Both the position numbers and the translations under genes were made by a program. Shown piece after piece: positions 1 through 5,255 of a stretch of DNA of 10,855 bases. Location: assembly GCA_038078755.1 (NCBI GenBank), contig JBBTSQ010000013.1, positions 1 to 10,855 on the forward strand, written 5' to 3'. Below the pieces are notes generated by a model that had not been told where the DNA came from, ran no database searches, and saw nothing but the letters and a program-made list of their open reading frames with translations. This DNA is from JBBTSQ01 sp038078755. Its GTDB lineage: Bacteria; Patescibacteriota; Minisyncoccia; Phycocordibacterales; JBAYGS01. How positions within the stretch are numbered: position 1 is the stretch's first letter; the number at the start of each line of letters is the position of its first letter.

Positions 1-69
1 TCCTCCGGCGCCGATAGTGGAGGAGTTTTAGGGGGGGATGGTAATGATGCGAGAGATGGGTGTCACACA

Positions 70-105
70 GCGCCATCTTTGATGAGTGTGTCTCAAAGAT
101 GGCGC
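70..105. repeat. Perfect inverted repeat, 13-bp arms
   Basis: The arm at 70-82 (GCGCCATCTTTGA) is the exact reverse complement of 93-105, with a 10-nt loop. No T-run follows the stem, so it is not a classic intrinsic terminator. It is the first of three consecutive perfect stems before the terminator at 213-252. Confidence 0.75.
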
Positions 106-138
106 CGTACGGTGGCTAAAACACAAAGTGTTCGCCCG

Positions 139-180
139 AACAGTCTTGTCGCAAGACTGTTTTAGGGCTCAACAGAGCCC
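139..180. repeat. Two adjacent perfect hairpins
   Basis: The first stem is AACAGTCTTG (139-148) with CAAGACTGTT (152-161) and a TCG loop, followed by TTT. The second is GGGCTC (165-170) with GAGCCC (175-180) and an AACA loop. The first could work as a weak terminator because of the short T-run. The function of the pair is not known to me. Confidence 0.65.
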
Positions 181-212
181 CGCCTTCGCGAATACGCTAC
201 GGACGGGCAAGC

Positions 213-252
213 ATTTCAACGGCTCACCTATAGGTGAGCCGTTGAAATTTTT
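213..252. terminator. Strong palindromic intrinsic terminator
   Basis: Positions 213-248 form a perfect 36-nt palindrome of two 18-base arms, with outer sequence ATTTCAACGGCTCAC and centre CTATAG. The right end runs into TTTTT at 248-252. A mirror-image A/T stretch on the left means it could also work for minus-strand transcripts. It insulates the pilin promoter at 287-316 from upstream transcription. The outer arm AACGGCTCAC recurs in the hairpin at 10574-10612. Confidence 0.8.
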
Positions 253-286
253 ATACTATATTTTCTTGTCTCGTTTCCATTGTCCG

Positions 287-316
287 TTGACGCAAGTGTT
301 CGGGGGGGGGTATGAT
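287..316 (+). promoter_or_regulatory. Sigma70-type promoter with G9 tract in its spacer
   Basis: TTGACG (287-292) and TATGAT (311-316) are separated by 18 bp. Nine of those bases are an unbroken G run (302-310) that touches the -10 box. Loss of one G would give the preferred 17-bp spacing. The expected transcription start is near 323, giving a leader of about 33 nt before the ATG at 356. The hexamers are identical to those of the toxin-antitoxin promoter at 827-855. TATCCT at 341-346, 9 nt before the ATG, is a weaker alternative -10. Confidence 0.6.
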
Positions 317-355
317 TGATTACAGTGCATCAATTATCATTATCCTTTTATAAAA

Positions 356-790
356 ATGGCTACGAGTCTTATAAAGAAAATATCTGTCGTCTTGTCGGGG
401 GTCCTACTCTCTCTTTTGCTTGTCAGTAATATTGCTTTTGCAATGTCAGGTCCTGGCGCAGGTGGCGCGGGGTTTGGAAATACAGGTAATGGCGGTGTTA
501 CGAGCGATGAAATAAGTGATGTTCGGGGTATCTTTCGTTTTATCCTAAATACCATTGATGATATTGTGGTGATACTCTTGGCTCTTGGGGTCGCGTGGAC
601 AGTGTATTTTGCTTTAGTGCTCATTAAAGTAGAGGGTGAAAAGAAGGACGAGGCTCGCAACTCTATCATTTATGGCTTAGTGGGTCTTTTTGTGATGGTC
701 TCGATCTGGGGCTTGGTGAACATTCTCATCAATACATTTAATGTGAATAGCCGGACCAAACAATCTGCCCCCACAGTCTATCGTCCGTAG
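356..790 (+). CDS. Small secreted two-helix protein, T4SS-pilin-like (TrbC/VirB2 type)
   Basis: The 144-residue product has a typical signal peptide: LIKK (5-8), a hydrophobic core to about 26, and AFA with likely cleavage after Ala29. A glycine-rich stretch (31-47), a short amphipathic part and two membrane helices (about 70-90 and 104-125) follow, joined by a charged loop with KVEGEKKDEARN. This matches the small two-helix proteins common in Candidate Phyla Radiation genomes that are annotated as type IV secretion system pilin (PF18895), related in layout to VirB2/TrbC. I infer a surface or envelope role, possibly as a pilus subunit. No other secretion genes are in the window, so a working T4SS cannot be claimed. 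There is no Shine-Dalgarno sequence before the ATG. It has its own promoter with a G9 tract, which may switch its expression. Confidence 0.65.
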   Translation: MATSLIKKISVVLSGVLLSLLLVSNIAFAMSGPGAGGAGFGNTGNGGVTSDEISDVRGIFRFILNTIDDIVVILLALGVAWTVYFALVLIKVEGEKKDEARNSIIYGLVGLFVMVSIWGLVNILINTFNVNSRTKQSAPTVYRP

Positions 791-826
791 TAATTTTGGC
801 GAGGCAATACATACGGGTGAGTCAGC

Positions 827-855
827 TTGACGCCCCGTCTGGTAGGGTATATGAT
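827..855 (+). promoter_or_regulatory. Promoter of the toxin-antitoxin operon
   Basis: TTGACG (827-832), a 17-bp spacer and TATGAT (850-855) make a near-consensus sigma70-type promoter. The predicted transcription start is around 862, about 21 nt before the antitoxin ATG. The -10 box lies inside a palindrome (849-865), as expected for an autorepressed type II toxin-antitoxin operon. Confidence 0.7.
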
Positions 856-878
856 ATTATCATATTAATTTATCATAT
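849..878. promoter_or_regulatory. Candidate operator for the antitoxin
   Basis: Positions 849-865 (ATATGATATTATCATAT) form a 17-nt palindrome that is perfect around a central base. The right half, TTATCATAT (857-865), recurs as a direct repeat at 870-878, 13 bp further on. The palindrome covers the -10 box and start site. Ribbon-helix-helix antitoxins typically bind such short repeats as dimers, so autoregulation is a reasonable inference. Confidence 0.55.
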
Positions 879-882
879 ATCT

Positions 883-1104
883 ATGTCTACACTCTCTGTG
901 CCATTGCCACCAGATCTCGAGAAGTTTGTTATCAGTAAGGTCAAAGATGGGTATGCTGCCAACAAGGCCGAAGTGGTTCGTCGCGCGCTCAAGCGACTTT
1001 CTGAAGAGGAAGCTATTGCGGCCATATTACAATCATCACAGGAAATAAAAGACGGTAAAATCTTACGGGGGGATATCCGGGATCTTATGAGACGTATCAA
1101 ATAA
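883..1104 (+). CDS. Type II antitoxin, ribbon-helix-helix (ParD/CopG-like)
   Basis: The 73-residue product begins STLSVPLPPDLEKFV, a DNA-binding beta strand followed by helix 1. GYAANKAEVVRRALKRL is the turn and helix 2 typical of ParD/CopG-type ribbon-helix-helix antitoxins. The C-terminal part (about 45-73, ending DIRDLMRRIK) would wrap the toxin. I chose the ATG at 883 over the upstream in-frame start at 796, because 883 puts the beta strand at the N-terminus and lies just downstream of a good promoter and operator. The gap to the toxin start is a single base, so the two are co-transcribed and probably translationally coupled. Family-level assignment is solid; the exact subfamily is not. 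Confidence 0.75.
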   Translation: MSTLSVPLPPDLEKFVISKVKDGYAANKAEVVRRALKRLSEEEAIAAILQSSQEIKDGKILRGDIRDLMRRIK

Positions 1105-1105
1105 G

Positions 1106-1366
1106 ATGCTCGCTATTGCTTACACACCGACATTTGCTCGGATGTTTAAACGACTTGAAAAAGATTTACAGGAGGAAGCTATTGAAAAAATTGAGTTATT
1201 TAAGAATATAAAAAACCACCAAGTTTTGAGAGTTCATAAATTACATGGCCGATTTTCAAGTAACTACAGTTTTTCTATAAACTACCAGACACGAGTGGTT
1301 TTTCAGTACCTTAGTAAAAAAGAGGTGGTATGTGTTGCGATCGGAGATCATGAAGTGTATCGGTAG
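1106..1366 (+). CDS. Type II toxin, RelE/ParE superfamily
   Basis: The 86-residue product shows the RelE/ParE pattern: an N-terminal strand (MLAIAYTPTF), two helices (ARMFKRLEKDLQEEAIEKIELF), a strand with LRVHKLHGRFSSNYSFSI, then YQTRVVFQYL, and a C-terminal strand ending GDHEVYR. Length is normal for the family. RelE-type members cut mRNA on the ribosome, while ParE-type members poison gyrase. The basic/His C-terminal signature (GDHEVYR) resembles the mRNA interferase branch more closely, but I cannot fix the activity from sequence alone. It follows its antitoxin by one base and is closed by the terminator at 1378-1417. No residue looks lost, so the pair is probably intact. Confidence 0.75.
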   Translation: MLAIAYTPTFARMFKRLEKDLQEEAIEKIELFKNIKNHQVLRVHKLHGRFSSNYSFSINYQTRVVFQYLSKKEVVCVAIGDHEVYR

Positions 1367-1377
1367 GTATTTAGCTT

Positions 1378-1434
1378 AAAAGCCCCTGAAAAATGAAGCC
1401 ATTTTTCAGGGGCTTTTGGTTTTCAGGGGCTTTT
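1378..1434 (+). terminator. Terminator of the toxin-antitoxin operon with duplicated 3' arm
   Basis: A 17-bp stem pairs 1378-1394 (AAAAGCCCCTGAAAAAT) with 1401-1417, with a 6-nt loop and a T-rich end. The 3' arm is then repeated: TTTTCAGGGGCTTTT occurs at both 1403-1417 and 1420-1434. Either copy can pair with the 5' arm. Confidence 0.8.
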
Positions 1435-1437
1435 CCC

Positions 1438-1465
1438 TGTCTGTTGTCTGGGTTCTGTAGTCTGC
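1438..1465. repeat. Degenerate 7-nt tandem repeat (4 units)
   Basis: Reading in sevens gives TGTCTGT, TGTCTGG, GTTCTGT and AGTCTGC. The reverse-complement unit (ACAGACA) is close to the CAGACnA units at 7950-7984. It lies between the toxin terminator and the tuf promoter. Confidence 0.6.
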
Positions 1466-1478
1466 CATCCATCAAAGT

Positions 1479-1506
1479 TTGACTTTGGAATTCCATCTGC
1501 TACAAT
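1479..1506 (+). promoter_or_regulatory. tuf promoter (extended -10)
   Basis: TTGACT (1479-1484), a 16-bp spacer and TACAAT (1501-1506) preceded by TGC (extended -10) form a strong sigma70-type promoter. Transcription should begin near 1513, giving tuf a leader of about 155 nt. Confidence 0.7.
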
Positions 1507-1667
1507 AGCGGATACGCGTTTGAAACGTCTAGCTTATCGATTTCTCTTTGAAATTGTGGTGGCGGGTATTTTCTTGCGCTAAATTATTTACTAGCTAGCC
1601 TATTTATTCAGGTGGAGGGCTCATAGAGCGTTCTCGCGCGATGATCTCTCCGAATGAATCAACATTT
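1507..1667 (+). other. Long 5' leader of tuf
   Basis: About 155 transcribed bases lie between the promoter and the homology-supported tuf ATG. A G-rich, Shine-Dalgarno-like stretch (GGTGGAGGG, 1611-1619) sits too far upstream of any start codon (22 nt before ATG 1641, 49 nt before ATG 1668) to be a normal ribosome binding site. CGTTTGAAACG (1516-1526) is a small hairpin. I recognise no known riboswitch. Confidence 0.4.
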
Positions 1668-2864
1668 ATGGCAGAAGAATTTAAACGAGACAAGCCACAC
1701 GTAAACGTGGGCACCATCGGTCACGTGGACCATGGCAAGACCACTTTGACCTCTGCGATCACTACGATCCAGGCAAAGAAGGGTCTTGCAAACATTGTGA
1801 GTTACGATCAGGTTGCGAAGGCTTCTGAAAAAGAAGGTCGTCGTGATCCATCAAAGATTATTACCATTGCGATTTCGCACGTTGAATACTCAACTGCGGC
1901 TCGTCACTACGCACACGTCGACTGTCCAGGACATGCCGACTATGTGAAGAATATGATCACCGGTGCCGCTCAAATGGACGGTGCTATCCTTGTGGTGTCA
2001 GCAGTCGATGGTCCAATGCCACAAACCAAGGAACACATCTTGCTTGCAAAGCAGGTGGGTGTGCCGAAGATCGTGGTATTCCTCAACAAGTGCGATATGG
2101 TGCCAGACAAGGACCTTATCGACCTCGTTGAAGAAGAAATCCGTGAGCTTTTGAACAAGTACGGTTTCGATGGCAAGGCAACCCCGGTCATCCGTGGTTC
2201 AGCTCTCAAGGCTATCGAAGGTGATCCAGTATGGGTTGCAAAAATCGATGAATTGATGAATGCACTCGATACCTATATCCCAATTCCAGTTCGAGAAATC
2301 GACAAGCCATTCTTGATGCCTATTGAAGACATCTTCTCAATCGAAGGCCGAGGCACCGTGGTGACCGGTCGTATCGAACGAGGTACTATTAAGGTAGGTG
2401 AAGAAGTTGAAATCGTTGGTCTCCGTGATATCGCCAAGACTGCGGTCACTGGTATCGAAATGTTCAACAAATCTCTTCCGGATGGTCAGGCGGGCGACAA
2501 TGCCGGCGTGCTCCTCCGCGGAACCAAGAAGGAAGATGTGACTCGAGGTCAGGTACTCTGCAAGCCAGGGACAACCAAGCCACATACTGAATTTTCTGGT
2601 GAAGTATACATTTTGAAGAAAGAGGAAGGTGGCCGACACACTCCATTCTTCAATGGATACAAGCCACAGTTCTACATCCGAACAACCGATGTGACTGGAG
2701 AAGTGACCCTAGCAACTGGTGTTGAAATGGTGATGCCAGGCGACACCGTGACTTTCAACGTGAAATTGGTAGCTCCAATCGCACTTGAGGAAAAGATGCG
2801 CTTTGCGATCCGAGAGGGTGGCAAGACTGTGGGCGCCGGTGTGGTAACAAAGATTACAAAATAA
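1668..2864 (+). CDS. tuf: Translation elongation factor Tu
   Basis: EF-Tu delivers aminoacyl-tRNA to the ribosomal A site as a GTP complex. The 398-residue product is close to the usual 394-400. GTPase motifs are present: GHVDHGKT (18-25), DCPGH (85-89), NKCD (140-143) and SALKA (178-182). Domains 2 and 3 follow (GRGTVVTGRIERG; HTPFFNGYKPQFYIRTTDVTG; MRFAIREGGKTVGAGVV). Switch I is unusual: the normally near-invariant ARGITINTSHVEY reads SKIITIAISHVEY, with about five extra residues before it (KEGRRDPSK); the Thr of ITI (66) remains. I placed the start at MAEEFKRDKPHVN because this matches other EF-Tu N-termini; ATG 1641 would add nine residues. Neither start has a Shine-Dalgarno sequence. 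It is followed by rpsJ after 111 bp with no convincing terminator between, so the two may share a transcript. Confidence 0.97.
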   Translation: MAEEFKRDKPHVNVGTIGHVDHGKTTLTSAITTIQAKKGLANIVSYDQVAKASEKEGRRDPSKIITIAISHVEYSTAARHYAHVDCPGHADYVKNMITGAAQMDGAILVVSAVDGPMPQTKEHILLAKQVGVPKIVVFLNKCDMVPDKDLIDLVEEEIRELLNKYGFDGKATPVIRGSALKAIEGDPVWVAKIDELMNALDTYIPIPVREIDKPFLMPIEDIFSIEGRGTVVTGRIERGTIKVGEEVEIVGLRDIAKTAVTGIEMFNKSLPDGQAGDNAGVLLRGTKKEDVTRGQVLCKPGTTKPHTEFSGEVYILKKEEGGRHTPFFNGYKPQFYIRTTDVTGEVTLATGVEMVMPGDTVTFNVKLVAPIALEEKMRFAIREGGKTVGAGVVTKITK

Positions 2865-2872
2865 ACTAAGAT

Positions 2873-2900
2873 GAATTAGGATTCATGATTCACGATTCAT
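2873..2900. repeat. Degenerate 7-nt tandem repeat (4 units)
   Basis: Units are GAATTAG, GATTCAT, GATTCAC and GATTCAT, just after the tuf stop. The first unit, with its upstream bases, is ATGAAT (2871-2876), the inverse of ATTCAT (2881-2886), which gives a small TAGG-loop hairpin. Confidence 0.6.
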
Positions 2901-2933
2901 GAATGGGGAGGGGATGCGAAATGCACCTGACTT

Positions 2934-2961
2934 ATTCATAAATCATAATTCATAAATCATA
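2934..2961. repeat. Perfect 14-nt tandem duplication built of 7-nt units
   Basis: ATTCATAAATCATA occurs twice head to tail (2934-2947, 2948-2961). Each copy is two 7-nt units (ATTCATA, AATCATA), followed by a partial unit (AATC). The unit is closely related to the GATTCAT array at 2873-2900 and in the same orientation. It ends 14 bp before the rpsJ start. Confidence 0.8.
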
Positions 2962-2975
2962 AATCTCTCCAAACT

Positions 2976-3368
2976 ATGACAGTCAAAGATCCATCACGAA
3001 AAGATGTTGTGGCTAAAACTCCTGTGAAGCCTGTCCGCAAGACAGCGCCGAAAGAGGATGTTGCACAGCGACTGCGCATACGAGTTCGGGCTTACGAAAG
3101 TAAGATTCTTGACGCGTCGGTCAAGCAGATTATGGATACCGCTCTTCGCTTTGATGTGAAGGTGTTGGGTCCAGTTCCGCTTCCTACTGAGATCAAGAAG
3201 TATACCGTGAACCGTTCTGCATTCGTGTACAAAAATGCGCGAGAACAATTTGAAATGCGCGTGCATAAACGACTCATCGATATCGTCAATCCGAACGCAA
3301 AAATCATCGAGGCGCTCACCAACATGAGCTTGCCGTCAGGGGTGAATATTGATGTGAAGATGATGTAA
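2976..3368 (+). CDS. rpsJ: 30S ribosomal protein S10
   Basis: S10 belongs to the head of the small subunit and, with NusB, joins antitermination complexes. The region from QRLRIRVRAYESKILD onward aligns over its full length with known S10. It includes VLGPVPLPTEIKKYTV, the conserved loop and strand, and RVHKRLIDIVNP near the C-terminus. The product is 130 residues against the usual 102 or so, because of an N-terminal tail of about 28 residues rich in Lys, Val and Pro (KTPVKPVRKTAPKED). No internal ATG matches the usual start, so the tail looks genuine. There is no Shine-Dalgarno sequence. It follows tuf and ends at a terminator, so it is separated from the rest of the S10 operon. Confidence 0.96.
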   Translation: MTVKDPSRKDVVAKTPVKPVRKTAPKEDVAQRLRIRVRAYESKILDASVKQIMDTALRFDVKVLGPVPLPTEIKKYTVNRSAFVYKNAREQFEMRVHKRLIDIVNPNAKIIEALTNMSLPSGVNIDVKMM

Positions 3369-3390
3369 CATCGTAAGATGTTGCCGGAAA

Positions 3391-3422
3391 AGAAAAAGAC
3401 CACTTCCAAGTGGTCTTTTTCT
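3391..3422 (+). terminator. Terminator after rpsJ
   Basis: AGAAAAAGACCACT (3391-3404) pairs with AGTGGTCTTTTTCT (3409-3422), closing a TCCA tetraloop and containing a five-T run. A smaller hairpin (AACATC, 3367-3372, with GATGTT, 3377-3382) starts right at the rpsJ stop codon. Together they should end the tuf-rpsJ transcript before the inserted gene. Confidence 0.8.
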
Positions 3423-3485
3423 ATTTCCGCAATGTTCTCCCTAAATAATTTCTCATTCTGTTTTAGAGGAAATATTGACTATGCG

Positions 3486-3494
3486 TGGTATGAT
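3486..3494 (+). promoter_or_regulatory. Extended -10 promoter of the AlbA_2/GHKL gene
   Basis: TGG followed by TATGAT (3489-3494) forms an extended -10 element exactly 9 nt before the ATG at 3504. Transcription would start at or within a few bases of the start codon. TTGACT at 3475-3480 is only 8 bp away and cannot serve as its -35, so the promoter would rely on the TGn extension. Confidence 0.5.
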
Positions 3495-3503
3495 AATAAA
3501 TAT

Positions 3504-4976
3504 ATGCAAGATAAAGATTTTCTGAAGCTTCTTTTGGATACGCAAGAATGGCACACTTTTGAGTGTAAAAGAGCAGCGATAAGGCCAGCTGATCTACTGG
3601 AAACCGTTATTGCTTTTGCTAATGCAGAGGGTGGGCTTATTGTTATTGGTCTCGAAGATCCAGGAAAGGCGGAGGGAAATAATAGGCTTATCGGTATTAG
3701 TGAAAATCTTGATAATGTTTCGGATTTTCTTAAACTTATTGAGAAAGAAATTGAACCACCTTTTATTTTGTGGACAAAATTTGAGATAGATATTCAAAAC
3801 ACTCAAGATAAACCTGATAAATTAATGGTTTTAAATATTAAAAAGAGTAATGATATCCACTCCCTTAAACGAGGGGATACTTTTATTAGAAAAGGTCATC
3901 AAAACGTAAAGATAGGATCAAGTGAAATAATGCGACTGAAGTATGAGAAAGGAGCCATTAAATTTGAAGCAGAGAAGTCGAACATATCTTCTCTTGAGGA
4001 ATTAGACTCTGATCTTCTTGCTCAATATAAAAAAGATACTTCTAGCACAGGGTTAGATGATTGGCAATTTTTGAAAGATAATGGTTTGGCTATTGGAAAT
4101 AGTGGTAAATACGGATTAACAAAGGCGGGGGTATTACTTTTTGGTAGAAACCCATCAGTAACATTAAAAAGTAAATGTGGAATAAAGATCTCTCATACAT
4201 ATGGCACAAAGCCTACTTATACAGGTAAGCCTAATTTTGTAATTCGACCTTTTACGATCGAAGGGCCTTTAATGAGGCAAATCGAACAGGCTGTTCAATA
4301 TTTTAAGAATATCGTTAAAAGTTCACCTCCTAAGTTAAATGGTGCCTCGTTCGCTCCAACATTTTTGGTTCCTGAATGGGCATTTCAGGAGGCAATAACA
4401 AATGCTGTTATTCATCGAAATTATTTTGTTGAAGATGATATCCAGGTAAGATTTTATGATGATCGTGTGGAGATAGAAAGCCCTGGCACTTATCCCGGAC
4501 ATATTACGGTAGAAAATATTCGAGCTGAACGATTTGCCCGCAATCCACTTATTTTACGTACACTTAATCGTTTTCAGGTCGCTCCTAATCTTGATATTGG
4601 AGAAGGTGTTGATCGTATGTTTAAGGCAATGAGAGAACAAAATCTTTATGAGCCACTTTTCTTTCCCCCAACATTTAGACCGAATTCCGTTTTACTTATT
4701 CTTCTTAATCTTCAAAAAATTGAATATTGGGATACTGTGAGTAAGTTTCTTGATGAAAGGTATCGTATTACTAATAAAGAGGCTAGAGGGATTACAGGTA
4801 TTGCTGATACGATAAAAATGTCTCGAACACTTAAATTGTGGGTCACAAAAGGTTTACTTGAAAAGATTGAGTCCAGATTCAAAGGGGGTGTCTCTTATAA
4901 GAAGGTTGGGGCAATGATACCGAAGAAGTCCGGAACTCCATTTGCAAGAGGGGGTGCAAATGGAGACATCATTTGA
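3504..4976 (+). CDS. AlbA_2 (Schlafen-type) and GHKL ATPase domain protein
   Basis: The 490-residue product has an N-terminal AlbA_2 domain (about 14-130): TFECKR, the AFANAEGGLIVIGLEDPG core, and SLKRGDTFIRKGHQN. A C-terminal GHKL-type ATPase-like domain of the HATPase_c_4 class follows, with EAITNAVIHRNY (about 295-306), YDDRVEIESPG and DIGEGVDRMF (about 363-372). A winged-helix-like tail ends the protein. This is the COG2865 layout, often named predicted transcriptional regulator or divergent AAA-4 protein; its reaction is not known, and relatives occur in accessory and defence-type islands. I chose ATG 3504 because the domain begins there; ATG 3378 would lie inside the rpsJ terminator. 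The gene is more A+T-rich than its neighbours (23 G+C of 60 at 4081-4140 against 36 of 60 at 7741-7800). It sits between rpsJ and rplC with its own promoter, which suggests acquisition by transfer. Confidence 0.8.
   Translation: MQDKDFLKLLLDTQEWHTFECKRAAIRPADLLETVIAFANAEGGLIVIGLEDPGKAEGNNRLIGISENLDNVSDFLKLIEKEIEPPFILWTKFEIDIQNTQDKPDKLMVLNIKKSNDIHSLKRGDTFIRKGHQNVKIGSSEIMRLKYEKGAIKFEAEKSNISSLEELDSDLLAQYKKDTSSTGLDDWQFLKDNGLAIGNSGKYGLTKAGVLLFGRNPSVTLKSKCGIKISHTYGTKPTYTGKPNFVIRPFTIEGPLMRQIEQAVQYFKNIVKSSPPKLNGASFAPTFLVPEWAFQEAITNAVIHRNYFVEDDIQVRFYDDRVEIESPGTYPGHITVENIRAERFARNPLILRTLNRFQVAPNLDIGEGVDRMFKAMREQNLYEPLFFPPTFRPNSVLLILLNLQKIEYWDTVSKFLDERYRITNKEARGITGIADTIKMSRTLKLWVTKGLLEKIESRFKGGVSYKKVGAMIPKKSGTPFARGGANGDII
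4936..4965. repeat. Inverted repeat inside the 3' end of the AlbA_2 gene
   Basis: CTCCATTTGCA (4936-4946) is the exact reverse complement of 4955-4965, with an 8-nt purine-rich loop (AGAGGGGG). It lies within the last 14 codons. No T-run follows directly, so a terminator role is possible but weak. Confidence 0.6.
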
Positions 4977-5255
4977 TGCCTTTACCTCTTAAATATGCCA
5001 TATATTACCATGTGTCATTTGCATAGAGATGTTAGTAGATTAAATCATTGAATTCTTTCCTCCTTTACAAAGATTCTGCTATCTGCTAATCTACTCCCAC
5101 TACCCTAAGTAGTAGAGCTAAGGCTCACTACCGGGCACGCCGACAGTATACAGAAAAGGACGTTTTATTACCTAAGAGAACCGCCAGCCTGTCCGTCGCG
5201 AAGCGATTAGGAATTGCCAGTCGCAAAGCGTAGGACCGCTGTGTTCAAAACAATC
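4977..5255 (+). promoter_or_regulatory. Intergenic leader of the rplC-rplB operon
   Basis: Transcription of rplC-rplB must start here or read through from upstream, but I find no convincing -35/-10 pair. Structured parts are visible. AGTAGATT (5034-5041) is inverse to AATCTACT (5088-5095). GTAG(5109)..GAGC-TAAG-GCTC..CTAC(5131) forms a hairpin. An imperfect direct repeat is found at 5195-5235. By analogy with r-protein autoregulation in other bacteria, a protein-binding leader is possible; that is inference only. Units TTCTGCT and ATCTGCT (5074-5087) also show the 7-nt spacing seen elsewhere. Confidence 0.4.
5195..5235 (+). repeat. Imperfect direct repeat in the rplC leader
   Basis: GTCGCGAAGCGATTAGGA (5195-5212) is echoed by GTCGCAAAGCGTAGGA (5220-5235). 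Each copy can fold into a tiny TCGC-GCG(A) hairpin, and both are preceded by GCCAG (5183-5187, 5215-5219). The second copy begins 21 nt before the rplC ATG. Confidence 0.6.

Larger units (their letters stand above)
1..286. other. Non-coding, hairpin-rich region
   Basis: I see no gene here that I can defend. The first 31 bases, read in frame 2, give PPAPIVEEF and a stop, which could be the C-terminus of a gene that begins outside the window; this is too short to call. TCCTCC (1-6) can pair with GGAGGA (19-24) ahead of GTTTTA, so a terminator for that gene is possible. A run of seven G follows at 31-37. Three perfect hairpins and one strong terminator fill the rest and are listed separately. 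The 77-codon reading frame across 86-319 runs straight through the hairpins and the terminator and resembles no protein. Confidence 0.6.

Noticed and set aside
1..31. C-terminal fragment of an upstream gene (PPAPIVEEF)
   Set aside because: Only nine codons are visible and another frame is open further, so the reading frame cannot be decided.
86..319. A 77-codon open frame on the + strand
   Set aside because: It crosses several perfect hairpins, the terminator at 213-252 and the promoter at 287-316, and its protein has no family-like features.
1641..1667. Upstream ATG as the tuf start
   Set aside because: It adds nine residues unlike EF-Tu N-termini, while MAEEFKRDKPHVN at 1668 matches the family; it stays a minor alternative.
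2873..2961. Repeat arrays as a CRISPR
   Set aside because: Units are only 7 nt with no spacers and no cas genes nearby.
3475..3480. TTGACT as the -35 of the AlbA_2 gene promoter
   Set aside because: It is only 8 bp from TATGAT; a hexamer 17 bp downstream (AAATAT) would place the transcription start inside the gene.
4974..4976. Use of the UGA-glycine code found in some Candidate Phyla Radiation lineages
   Set aside because: TGA ends the AlbA_2 gene and the basic-protein gene at sensible places, and no in-frame TGA occurs in the conserved genes.
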